This document shows, piece by piece, positions 16,479-24,468 of a stretch of 64,000 bases of DNA. The notes beneath the pieces were generated by a model. That model made no database searches and had not been told where the DNA came from. It saw nothing but the letters and a program-made list of their open reading frames with translations. The first letter of the stretch is position 1. Every line of letters begins with the position of its first letter. The stretch covers positions 2,351,901 to 2,415,900 of the forward strand of contig NZ_CAKLCM010000002.1 in NCBI RefSeq assembly GCF_921292975.1, in the 5' to 3' direction. The translations under genes and the position numbers were made by a program. The DNA is from Vibrio hippocampi. Lineage in GTDB: Bacteria; Pseudomonadota; Gammaproteobacteria; Enterobacterales; Vibrionaceae.

Positions 16479-18926
16479 ATGTCTTCAGGACAATCATTAC
16501 TGCGATCTTTTCTCAAGCTGCCTATGTCTGTGCTTGTGAAAGGAACGGCTATCCCATCGAATCCGATTGAAGATCTCAACATAGATATCTCCAAACCAAT
16601 TGTTTACGCACTGCCTTTCAGTTCCAAAGTGGATCTATTGGCTCTACGTAAACAAGCGCTGGCGTTAGGTTTAACAGACCCATTCGAACCCATCGAACTC
16701 AATGGTGAAAAACGCAGTCGATTTGTTTTTATTGCTTCACAGCCTACCTTAATTGGCAGCGACCAAGATGTACCCAATGAGTCCATTGCCCTATTTTCTG
16801 AGCTGTTAAAGGCGCACGAAACAGACAAGCAATTGGATGTTCAAGTCGTACCAACCACCGTACTTTGGGGTCGCAAACCAGGTCGTGAAGAACAAGCTAA
16901 GCCTTATTTACAGCCGATGAATGGCATGCAGAAAGCCATGGCTGTGTTGTCATCTGGCCGTGACTGCATGATTCGCTTCAGTCCGGTGGTGTCATTACGT
17001 TATATGGCCGACGCTCACGGTACCGACCAATCTATCGCACATAAATTGGCGCGCGTTGCCCGGATTCACTTCTCAAGACAGAAGTTGGCCGCCTCGGGTC
17101 CGAATTTACCCAATCGACAGGTTTTATTTAATCGTCTGTTAAAGTCTCAAGTCATTGAACAAGCGATTCAAGACCATGCCAGCGCAAACAATGTGCCAGT
17201 AGAAAAAGCACATAAAGAGGCGTTACAGATCATGGACGAGATTGCGGCTGACTTCTCCTATAAGTTAGTCAGAAGCGGCGATCGCATCATGACTTGGCTT
17301 TGGAATAAGCTCTATCAAGGCATTAATGTCAGCAATGCCTCTACGGTGCGTAAACTGGCACAAGACGGTCATGAGATTGTTTATGTGCCTTGTCACCGAA
17401 GTCATATGGACTATCTGCTCCTGTCCTACGTCTTATACAAAGAAGGCATGGTTCCGCCTCATATTGCCGCCGGTATTAACCTCAACTTCTTCCCAGCCGG
17501 TCCTATTTTTAGACGCGGCGGCGCATTCTTTATTCGCCGTAGCTTTAAAGGCAACAAGCTTTACTCAACCATCTTTAGAGAATATTTGGCTGAGCTATTT
17601 GCTAAAGGCTATTCAGTGGAGTATTTCAGCGAAGGCGGTCGCTCGCGCACGGGTCGTCTATTGCAGGCAAAAACCGGGATGCTGGCAATGACCGTCCAAG
17701 CCATGCTAAGAGGTCTGAATCGCCCTGTGACGCTAGTGCCAGTCTATATTGGCTATGAGCACGTAATGGAAGTAAGCACTTACGCTAAGGAACTGCGTGG
17801 TAAGCGTAAAGAGAAAGAAAATGCCGGCCAAATTATTCGAACGCTTCGCAAGCTCCGCAACTTCGGACAAGGTTATGTCAACTTCGGTGAGCCGATTCCG
17901 TTAAATCAATACTTGAATGAACAAGCACCAAACTGGACCAAAGATATTAACCCGATGGGGGGCGAGAAACCGCAATGGTTGGCTCCAGCTGTCAACAACT
18001 TAGCGACGAAGATGATGACCAATATCAACGACGCGGCAGCAGCCAATGCTTTGACACTGTGTGCCACTGCCTTGTTAGCGTCACGTCAACGCGCTTTGTC
18101 TCGCGATAGTCTCATCAATCAGATTGAGTGCTACTTAGCGTTGCTAAAAAATGTGCCTTATTCAAGCACAGCAACCATGCCAACATCATCGGCTTTGGAA
18201 TTAGTCGAACATGCTGAGTCGTTAGATAAGTTTGTTATCGAGTCGGATAATCTGGGCGACATTATTTCACTGGATAGAGATCAATCTATCCTGATGACCT
18301 ACTATCGCAACAATATTATTCATCTGTTTGCTTTGCCATCACTGGTGGCGCAGATCCTGATTAGAATGCGCAAGTTACCGGTCGAAACCATTAAGCACAA
18401 TGTCCAACAACTGTATCCTTTCCTTAAAAAAGAGCTGTTTTTGAGCATCAAAGAGGATGAGTTGGAGCAAATGACGGATCGGATCCTTGACGAACTGCAA
18501 GCGCAAAAGCTTATCTATGTTGAAGAGGGTATTGCTTGGACTAACCAATCCAATACTCAGCCATTGATGTTGTTAGGTCGCACGATTTCGGAAACTTTAC
18601 AGCGCTACTCTATCTCGCTCGACCTATTAGCCACTTACCCTGAACTGGATAAGACCGAGCTTGAGCAAAAGAGCCAAGAGATTGCACAGCGCCTTGGTCG
18701 ACTGCATGGTATCAACGCACCAGAGTTCTTTGATAAAGGTGTGTTCTCTGCACTATTCAGCACCCTTAAAGAACAAGATTACTTAGACAATGATGGCGAG
18801 TGTCATCGTGAGAAAACTGAGCAATTAGCGCAGTTGCTTTACTCGTTGCTCTACCCAGAGGTACGCCTGACCATTGAAGAGAGCGTGCATCAAACCGAAT
18901 CACCTGAGCCTGATATTTCGTTGTAA
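16479..18926 (+). CDS. plsB: Glycerol-3-phosphate 1-O-acyltransferase
   Basis: Membrane-bound enzyme that adds the first acyl chain, from acyl-ACP or acyl-CoA, to sn-glycerol 3-phosphate, starting phospholipid synthesis. The acyltransferase motif HRSHMD (His306, Asp311) is present. So are the substrate motif [10 protein letters not shown] around residue 384 and [15 protein letters not shown]. The 815-residue length matches the family. A six-codon open frame (16452-16472) spans the Shine-Dalgarno AGG and stops 6 bases before the ATG. Upstream lie a large hairpin and a FadR-like site. The gene is monocistronic and ends in a strong terminator. Confidence 0.98.
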   Translation: MSSGQSLLRSFLKLPMSVLVKGTAIPSNPIEDLNIDISKPIVYALPFSSKVDLLALRKQALALGLTDPFEPIELNGEKRSRFVFIASQPTLIGSDQDVPNESIALFSELLKAHETDKQLDVQVVPTTVLWGRKPGREEQAKPYLQPMNGMQKAMAVLSSGRDCMIRFSPVVSLRYMADAHGTDQSIAHKLARVARIHFSRQKLAASGPNLPNRQVLFNRLLKSQVIEQAIQDHASANNVPVEKAHKEALQIMDEIAADFSYKLVRSGDRIMTWLWNKLYQGINVSNASTVRKLAQDGHEIVYVPCHRSHMDYLLLSYVLYKEGMVPPHIAAGINLNFFPAGPIFRRGGAFFIRRSFKGNKLYSTIFREYLAELFAKGYSVEYFSEGGRSRTGRLLQAKTGMLAMTVQAMLRGLNRPVTLVPVYIGYEHVMEVSTYAKELRGKRKEKENAGQIIRTLRKLRNFGQGYVNFGEPIPLNQYLNEQAPNWTKDINPMGGEKPQWLAPAVNNLATKMMTNINDAAAANALTLCATALLASRQRALSRDSLINQIECYLALLKNVPYSSTATMPTSSALELVEHAESLDKFVIESDNLGDIISLDRDQSILMTYYRNNIIHLFALPSLVAQILIRMRKLPVETIKHNVQQLYPFLKKELFLSIKEDELEQMTDRILDELQAQKLIYVEEGIAWTNQSNTQPLMLLGRTISETLQRYSISLDLLATYPELDKTELEQKSQEIAQRLGRLHGINAPEFFDKGVFSALFSTLKEQDYLDNDGECHREKTEQLAQLLYSLLYPEVRLTIEESVHQTESPEPDISL

Positions 18927-18973
18927 TTATCTCGCTGCGAATTAATTCACTGTCATTAATGGGCTGCAATTAA
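18919..18973. repeat. Degenerate tandem repeat at the plsB 3' end
   Basis: Four diverged units of 12-16 bases share a CGCTG...ATTAAT pattern, starting at 18919, 18931, 18947 and 18961. The first contains the plsB stop codon. Confidence 0.55.
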
Positions 18974-19002
18974 AGAGGCCACTGCTTAGCAGTGGCCTCT
19001 TT
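18972..19002. terminator. Bidirectional terminator between plsB and ubiA
   Basis: Perfect 14-bp stem AAAGAGGCCACTGC with its complement and loop TTA. A-rich and T-rich ends allow use by both convergent genes. Confidence 0.93.
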
Positions 19003-19040
19003 GTCTTTGAAACAGACTGTCGACTTAGCTGCATCAATAA

Positions 19041-19895
19041 TTATAGATAAGCCACCAGCAAGCCCACCGTTACCGCCATGCCCACATGGTTGTTATTGAG
19101 AAACGCTTGGAAACACTGCGCTCGATCTCGATGACGAATCAACCACTGTTGGTAAACGAACAAGCCCGCCGCCACCAATAGACTCCAGTAATAAGCCGTG
19201 CTGATTTGGTAGTAGTCGCCCACTGCAATCAATAAACACAGAGTGGCTAATTGCAGTCCACCAATAATCAACTTATCTCTACGCCCAAAAAGGATTGCTG
19301 TTGATTTGATGCCGATTTTTAAATCATCCTCTCTATCCACCATGGCGTATTGGGTATCATAAGCAATGGTCCACAAAGCGTTTATCACGAACAATAACCA
19401 AACCATGGAGCCGATTTCGTTGGTTTGTGCAGCCCATGCCATCGGTATAGACCAACTAAATGCTAACCCTAAAAACAACTGCGGGAGATGGGTAAAACGC
19501 TTCATAAATGGGTAGATGAACGCCAATGCCAACCCCACCACTGACAACTTAATCGTCAGTGTATTCATGGTCAGCACTAATAAAAATGAGAGTAGCGCTA
19601 AAACAATAAACAGAGCTAAAGCTTCTTTGGAAGAAACATCTCCTGAAGGTATCGGTCGAGCCTTCGTTCGCTCAACATGACCATCCACTTTGCGATCGGC
19701 AAAGTCATTAATGACACAACCGGCACTGCGCATCATAATAACACCAGCAATAAAAACCAGCAGCACATGGAGATCGGGGATCCCTTGAGCAGCCAGTATT
19801 AACGACCAGAGCGTAGGCCAGAGAAGCAACAGAGAGCCAATCGGTTTATCGATTCGCATCAATCGACAATACGCCTTTGCTTTCACTAGCTCCAT
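19041..19895 (-). CDS. ubiA: 4-hydroxybenzoate octaprenyltransferase
   Basis: Membrane prenyltransferase that attaches the polyprenyl tail to 4-hydroxybenzoate in ubiquinone synthesis. The 284-residue protein is strongly hydrophobic with several membrane helices. The aspartate-rich motif [11 protein letters not shown] is near residue 70, and a second one, [13 protein letters not shown], is in the middle. The start overlaps the end of ubiC by 10 bases, so the two are one operon supplying and using 4-hydroxybenzoate. Confidence 0.97.
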   Translation of the reverse strand: MELVKAKAYCRLMRIDKPIGSLLLLWPTLWSLILAAQGIPDLHVLLVFIAGVIMMRSAGCVINDFADRKVDGHVERTKARPIPSGDVSSKEALALFIVLALLSFLLVLTMNTLTIKLSVVGLALAFIYPFMKRFTHLPQLFLGLAFSWSIPMAWAAQTNEIGSMVWLLFVINALWTIAYDTQYAMVDREDDLKIGIKSTAILFGRRDKLIIGGLQLATLCLLIAVGDYYQISTAYYWSLLVAAGLFVYQQWLIRHRDRAQCFQAFLNNNHVGMAVTVGLLVAYL

Positions 19896-20434
19896 TCATG
19901 ACTCTCCGCAATATAGATGGGCGCGTCGGGTAAAAATAGTTCTGTCACCAGCATCGGCGTCTGATCAACCCAAATACGAGAGCGACGTGCGTATAACGGC
20001 ATACCATCAACCGTCACCTGCGTTAATTCCAACGCATCTCGGGCTGTATTTTGACTCGCAAAGACGGTCTCGCCCAAGGGCGTGTTCCCTTGATGTGATA
20101 GATTATAATTTCCCATTTCCATCCCTAAAACAGGCATTAAAGTGCGACCAACTAACCATGGAACGCTATCTCCATGCAGCACAACTTCTCTTAACCAACA
20201 ATGGGTATCTTCTAATAACTCGCTCTCCGACGGAGCAATATCTGCAATTTGGCATTGAGCATTAGTCACGACATCAACGGTTAGATTTTGGCATTGCTGC
20301 AACAGTTTATGAGTTAACGATCCCTGCTCCATCAACCATTGCTTGACATGTTCGCTAGCAAATTGGAACTGTTCAGGCGTCTGCCACTGTGCTTGATTTA
20401 TAATTTTTCGATATTCAGATACTGATTTATTCAT
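19886..20434 (-). CDS. ubiC: Chorismate lyase
   Basis: Cleaves chorismate to 4-hydroxybenzoate and pyruvate, the first committed step of ubiquinone synthesis. The 182-residue protein carries the family segments [19 protein letters not shown] (about residues 80-98) and [10 protein letters not shown], which surround the active-site Arg and Glu. First gene of the ubiC-ubiA operon, overlapping ubiA. Divergent from the FliL-like gene. Confidence 0.95.
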   Translation of the reverse strand: MNKSVSEYRKIINQAQWQTPEQFQFASEHVKQWLMEQGSLTHKLLQQCQNLTVDVVTNAQCQIADIAPSESELLEDTHCWLREVVLHGDSVPWLVGRTLMPVLGMEMGNYNLSHQGNTPLGETVFASQNTARDALELTQVTVDGMPLYARRSRIWVDQTPMLVTELFLPDAPIYIAESHEWS

Positions 20435-20592
20435 TTTTGCTATTCAACAACAAGCGCTTAAAACGTACAATCCCTGTTCAATTGAACTAATGAGTATGAC
20501 GTTCAAAAATTTTATCTATTCTAGATGTCTCATGCTATTGTAACAAGAACGAGCATACGGAATATCAGCTTGCAGGGGTTTAAGAAAAAAAT

Positions 20593-21000
20593 ATGTGTAA
20601 ACGTTACCTAGTCCAATTTTTCCTTATATTTGGCTTGACGGCGTCGACGTTTGCTAATGCTACACAAGAGCCTATGGCAAAACTGGCGTACTTCACGCTA
20701 GAACCCGACCTAACCACCAACTTCTATACCGAAGGTAAAAAACTGGGGTATGTTCAGGTGCGTATCGACATCATGGTTGCAGACTCAAGTTACCTTGCCG
20801 TTGTAGAACATCATCAGCCTCTTATTCGCGATGCGGTCATAGAACACCTTGGTCGCCAAAACGCTGAAGTCATTAAGTCCCTAGCAGGAAGAGAAGCCAC
20901 TCGACGCCATCTAGTTGAAACCTTAAATAATCTGCTGCTCACTGAAACGGGAAAGAGCGTGATTACCGATCTCCTGTTTACCAAGTATATCTATCAGTAA
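20593..21000 (+). CDS. Secreted FliL-like protein (orphan)
   Basis: FliL proteins associate with the flagellar stator at the basal body. This 135-residue protein has the FliL fold pattern: YFTLEPDLTTNF, then GYVQVRIDIMV, then PLIRDAVIEHLGRQ and GREATRRHLVETLNNLL. Unlike classical FliL, it begins with a cleavable-looking signal peptide (about residues 1-22, ending TFANA) instead of a long retained anchor. It is not near flagellar genes but sits between ubiC and glpG. Its role is uncertain; it may be a stator-associated FliL paralogue. Confidence 0.8.
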   Translation: MCKRYLVQFFLIFGLTASTFANATQEPMAKLAYFTLEPDLTTNFYTEGKKLGYVQVRIDIMVADSSYLAVVEHHQPLIRDAVIEHLGRQNAEVIKSLAGREATRRHLVETLNNLLLTETGKSVITDLLFTKYIYQ

Positions 21001-21827
21001 CGTTTCAGCCTTTTACTGTCTATCCAACCTAGCGCCATACCACTCACGAGACCTAGTGTGTGTGCGGCGTTGGCGATGGCTAGGTAAGGTTGAACAAAGC
21101 CAAGCACTAACCACACCAGCATAAAGCCGATGATAGGTTTTGGAATAGTCAGTTGAATGTCTGTTCTATAATAGGTCAGTATCCACAAATACCCCATCAG
21201 GGCATAGACAACGCCCGATAACCCACCAAAGTTAATGCCGCTGAACCAGTACTGTCCCAAGCCTGATATTGCCGCCGAAACCAGAAAGATCTCCAGTAGT
21301 TTTTTACTGCCCAACTCCTGTTCAATGTCGCCACCAAACTGCCACCACCATAGCAAGTTAAAAACAATATGGGTCACTGAAAAATGTAATATTGCATGTG
21401 TGACCCAGCGCCACACCTGTAAAACTTCCGCCTCGGATGATGGAAAGTGCAATAGCGAAAAAACAGACTCACCAAAGCCTATCGACTGCAAACCATAAAC
21501 CACTATCGACAACACCATAATAGCCAGTGTGAATACTCCAGCCTTAGCTCGCACATAAGAGAGCAAGCTGGGTCCTTGATAACGAAAGGTATTTTTCCGG
21601 CTTTCGGCCATATCCCAAGACGAGGCTAAATATTTTGCATCATTAGGTTGTTGCAGAAATTGTTTGAGTTCGGCTTCGGTTTCTAATTGGTCTTCATCGT
21701 TAACTAACCAAAGAACAAACTGCCCCTGTCCTTCAGGCATCATTTGAACATCAATATTCCGTGACGCCATGTAATCAATGAAGCCTTGAGCCATTCTGGG
21801 ATTATTCACAACAATAAGACGAATCAT
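20994..21827 (-). CDS. glpG: Rhomboid intramembrane serine protease
   Basis: Intramembrane protease that cleaves membrane-protein helices. It has a cytosolic N-terminal domain (about residues 1-65) followed by six or so membrane helices. The catalytic Ser204 is in GLSGVVY and His256 in NAAHTLG; the HFSVTHIVFNLLWWW segment is typical. The ATG at 21827 gives 277 residues, as in E. coli; the frame is open to 21881, but that would overlap glpE. It follows glpE after 2 bases and overlaps the end of the convergent FliL-like gene by 7 bases. Confidence 0.96.
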   Translation of the reverse strand: MIRLIVVNNPRMAQGFIDYMASRNIDVQMMPEGQGQFVLWLVNDEDQLETEAELKQFLQQPNDAKYLASSWDMAESRKNTFRYQGPSLLSYVRAKAGVFTLAIMVLSIVVYGLQSIGFGESVFSLLHFPSSEAEVLQVWRWVTHAILHFSVTHIVFNLLWWWQFGGDIEQELGSKKLLEIFLVSAAISGLGQYWFSGINFGGLSGVVYALMGYLWILTYYRTDIQLTIPKPIIGFMLVWLVLGFVQPYLAIANAAHTLGLVSGMALGWIDSKRLKRY

Positions 21828-21829
21828 AT

Positions 21830-22168
21830 CTACTTCTCTATTTTCTCTATCTTCTCTATCGGTAAATTGCCACGATGCCAAGCCTCAAAGCCACCGTCGA
21901 CGCTGTAAACCTGTTCAAAGCCTTGGTTTAACAAATATTGAGCTGCACCTTGACTGCTAATACCGTGGTAACACATGACCAGAACCGGAGACTCAAACTC
22001 GGTCTGGTTGATAAATTCCACCATAGTGTCATTGGTTAAATGAAAAGCGCCAACAGGGTGAGCGACCTGAAACGATTGAGGATCACGAATGTCGACAAGA
22101 CGCGCATCGGTGTCTTGTTCAATGAGTTGTTGAGCTTGAAACACATCAATATGTTGAAACTGTTCCAT
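21830..22168 (-). CDS. glpE: Thiosulfate sulfurtransferase GlpE
   Basis: Single-domain rhodanese that transfers sulfane sulfur from thiosulfate to cyanide or thioredoxin. The 112-residue protein has the active-site loop CYHGIS with catalytic Cys66 and the rhodanese start [11 protein letters not shown]. The ATG at 22168 matches the family; the open frame to 22225 adds an unlikely extension. The last residues are IEKIEKIEK, encoded by a 9-bp tandem triplication. Forms a pair with glpG. Confidence 0.95.
   Translation of the reverse strand: MEQFQHIDVFQAQQLIEQDTDARLVDIRDPQSFQVAHPVGAFHLTNDTMVEFINQTEFESPVLVMCYHGISSQGAAQYLLNQGFEQVYSVDGGFEAWHRGNLPIEKIEKIEK
21833..21859. repeat. 9-bp tandem repeat at the glpE C-terminus
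   Basis: Three copies of the unit CTTCTCTAT (the middle copy TTTCTCTAT) encode Ile-Glu-Lys three times directly before the stop codon. Confidence 0.85.
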
Positions 22169-22632
22169 GAGTGACTTCTCCTTCTTGCATGAGGTTATTT
22201 TTGGCAATACTGCACAGAATTTCATGCTGATATAATGTTTATTATTGAATCATCATCTTATCACTATTCAGTGCTAATAATGACCCCAAGTCATTCATGG
22301 TTTAACATTGGTGGATAGTTTTTCACCAGTTGTGGGTAAGTTTGTGGATTGTGTTGATAAGCTAACTTTTTCTCGATCGATCCACTATATATAGTGATGA
22401 TCCTGATCTTCCTGTGAGCAATTACAAAACTATCCCCATCTCATATTTTGTTCTCAAGGCTTACCTAATGGCGTTTTTTGCTCAACTCCAAATAATTTTA
22501 TCACAGACTTATCCACACCCTATCTGCAATATATCGTCCTTAAATAGTAAGGGCTAAGATCGTTTGATCTCAGCCCTTATTGACTCAATAACCATCAACC
22601 ACATTTTATTGTTCATCAACGCTCAAAGCGTG
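22169..22632. promoter_or_regulatory. glpE-fimbrial intergenic region with DnaA-like boxes
   Basis: 464 bases without a gene. DnaA-box-like 9-mers lie at 22310-22318, 22331-22339, 22343-22351 and 22352-22360, all in minus orientation. A perfect TTATCCACA is at 22509-22517. GATC occurs at 22375, 22379, 22399 and 22405, around a 14-bp palindrome CACTATATATAGTG at 22383-22396, and again at 22558 and 22566. The glpE promoter must also lie here. Confidence 0.6.
22548..22579. terminator. Hairpin after the fimbrial operon
   Basis: A 14-bp stem with one mismatch (TAAGGGCTAAGATC against GATCTCAGCCCTTA) around the loop GTTT. Flanks are only moderately T-rich, so it is a tentative terminator for the fimbrial operon reading left. 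Confidence 0.55.
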
Positions 22633-23736
22633 TTAAAGATCCACAGCAAACAGCACCGTAAAGGAATCGCTGTATTGACCTGTTTTTACTTGGTCAATGG
22701 TCCGATTTTCATAACCAATTGTGAGCTCATAGTTGACTGTGCTTTTATCGGCTCCAGTGGGCGCAGTCACCACACCACTATTGGCTCCCACAGCCGTTGT
22801 CACCGTTCCATCGACGACGATTTGTTGATAATCGGAACAGGTTGAACAGGTGATATAGTAAGGGATCTTATCGGTTGCTCCGTTACCGCCGCCTTCATGC
22901 ATGAGTTGATAATCTTTACTGGTATCAAATTGCATTTTTAGACCGTTATTAAAATAACCTGTCGCTTCAACTTTATAGCTTGTTTGTCCTTTCACATTTG
23001 ATGGCGTGTACTCCGGCTCCATCACTCCCGCATCAGGGGAATAAACGTTTAACGACCGCAAAATATTGGGCATATACGTCACCATCAGCGTGATTGGCAT
23101 CGACAAAGTACGGTAAGTTAGAACCGATTGTTGGTTGTAGTAATAATATTTAAAAGAAACATGAAATGTTGCCGAGTAAGTGCCTTCTGGCTTCCCGCTC
23201 AATGCCGTCATTAAATCATCAACACTAAAAAGTGGACGGACAAAAAAGAAAGGCGTTTGAAACGCAGCGGCATTGTTCAATTCAATGGATGAAGCACACG
23301 TCGTATCACCACTTGAGGTTGAATATACCGCCAGCGTCGAGCTTGAAGTGGAACTAGTGGTACAGAAACCAGGCTCCAATCCCGTATTAGTATTCGCTGA
23401 TGAAGTCAGGGAAACGCCTCCCCAATCATATTCGAAACCGTGCAAAGTCATGTTCGTGCTGACGGTTTCCCCATTCAGTCCATTCAATGTTAGCGTCTGC
23501 GTTGTTTTCGTTGCAGATGGAAACCAACGGTTGGTCGGCTCTAGTCCCGCATAGGACTGAGCCGATGTGACTCGGTAAATATCACCACTAAAGGTATTCG
23601 CATTTTCATAGGTCACAGAATCGCCTTGAACGGTGATATTGAGTGTTGCAGCGTGCAACCATAATGGCGCACACAAAATCGAAGCCACTATCGCTTTGAC
23701 CATCCAAAATGCTTTGCTCGCTGTTCTCATTGTCAT
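22633..23736 (-). CDS. CfaE/CblD-type fimbrial tip adhesin
   Basis: Predicted minor tip subunit and adhesin of an alternate chaperone-usher fimbria. The 367-residue protein has an N-terminal signal peptide (ending near LWLHA). It has two-domain architecture: an N-terminal beta-rich region with cysteines around residues 127-148 and a C-terminal pilin-like half with the cysteine pair CSTCSDYQQI. It ends with a hydrophobic beta strand (FTVLFAVDL) suitable for donor-strand interaction. Last gene of the operon, 6 bases after the chaperone. Assigned from overall pattern and context; receptor unknown. Confidence 0.75.
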   Translation of the reverse strand: MTMRTASKAFWMVKAIVASILCAPLWLHAATLNITVQGDSVTYENANTFSGDIYRVTSAQSYAGLEPTNRWFPSATKTTQTLTLNGLNGETVSTNMTLHGFEYDWGGVSLTSSANTNTGLEPGFCTTSSTSSSTLAVYSTSSGDTTCASSIELNNAAAFQTPFFFVRPLFSVDDLMTALSGKPEGTYSATFHVSFKYYYYNQQSVLTYRTLSMPITLMVTYMPNILRSLNVYSPDAGVMEPEYTPSNVKGQTSYKVEATGYFNNGLKMQFDTSKDYQLMHEGGGNGATDKIPYYITCSTCSDYQQIVVDGTVTTAVGANSGVVTAPTGADKSTVNYELTIGYENRTIDQVKTGQYSDSFTVLFAVDL

Positions 23737-23742
23737 TACCTA

Positions 23743-24459
23743 CTAGTTTGAATTAGCAACCGTCACTTGCTCCTTATGACGCTCTGAATGGTCATACACG
23801 GTGACATTGAGTGCTTTACCCACCGCCTCTGGTGGCAGTGGTAGTATCTTAGCTCGACCTTTGATTAAGATGTAAGTTCGACGACAATCCAAGCTATGCT
23901 CTCCATTACAATTATCAATCACGACCTTAATCATGGTGTTACTCTTGTTATGGATTTTCACGTCTTTGCCCATCGGCGTGATGTCATAAGCCAACTTCGG
24001 TTCTTTCGCTGGAATAATAAACACTGCTGAGTAGCCCACGAAAACCGTGACCGTCTGCTCGGACTTTTCTCCCTTTGGCACATAAGGCTTAGGGACTAAA
24101 GTCACTTCAAAGGTTTTATCTTCTGACAGATCGCACTTATCACCACAAATTGCCTTTACGCCAATACTTCGCGTTCTACCCGGTTCTATCACCAATCGAG
24201 GGTTGCTGACGGCAATTTCCCACTCATCAATATTGTTAATGTCGTACTTAACACGCTCTATGGTGCCTTGCTCTGTTGTAAATAGCTCGCTTACTTCACT
24301 TTCTATGAAGTAAGGTAATGACTTGTCATTTGCCATGACAAAAGCCCCATTACCATCCTTGTCAGCCACCTCCAACATCTTGTCGATGTTCATCGCATAA
24401 AGCGCATTCGATAGCGTCAATGCAGCGAACCCAAACGCTGTGAATATCGTTTTTTTCAT
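23743..24459 (-). CDS. Fimbrial chaperone, CfaA-like
   Basis: Periplasmic chaperone that would fold and deliver the fimbrial subunits to the usher. It has 238 residues with a signal peptide (about residues 1-22, ending LYAMN). Two Ig-like domains follow, with NPRLVIEPGRTRSIGV and VGYSAVFIIPAKEP resembling the F1-G1 subunit-binding region of alpha-family chaperones. Cysteine pairs CGDKC and CNGEHSLDC may form disulfides. It lies 9 bases after the usher gene. It is unlike the classical PapD family, as expected for the alternate (class 5) systems. Confidence 0.8.
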   Translation of the reverse strand: MKKTIFTAFGFAALTLSNALYAMNIDKMLEVADKDGNGAFVMANDKSLPYFIESEVSELFTTEQGTIERVKYDINNIDEWEIAVSNPRLVIEPGRTRSIGVKAICGDKCDLSEDKTFEVTLVPKPYVPKGEKSEQTVTVFVGYSAVFIIPAKEPKLAYDITPMGKDVKIHNKSNTMIKVVIDNCNGEHSLDCRRTYILIKGRAKILPLPPEAVGKALNVTVYDHSERHKEQVTVANSN

Positions 24460-24468
24460 ATTGCCTCA

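Noticed and set aside
22310..22517. Main chromosome origin oriC
   Set aside because: DnaA-like boxes are present, but mnmG, mioC, dnaA and typical AT-rich 13-mers are absent, so only a DnaA-box cluster is claimed.
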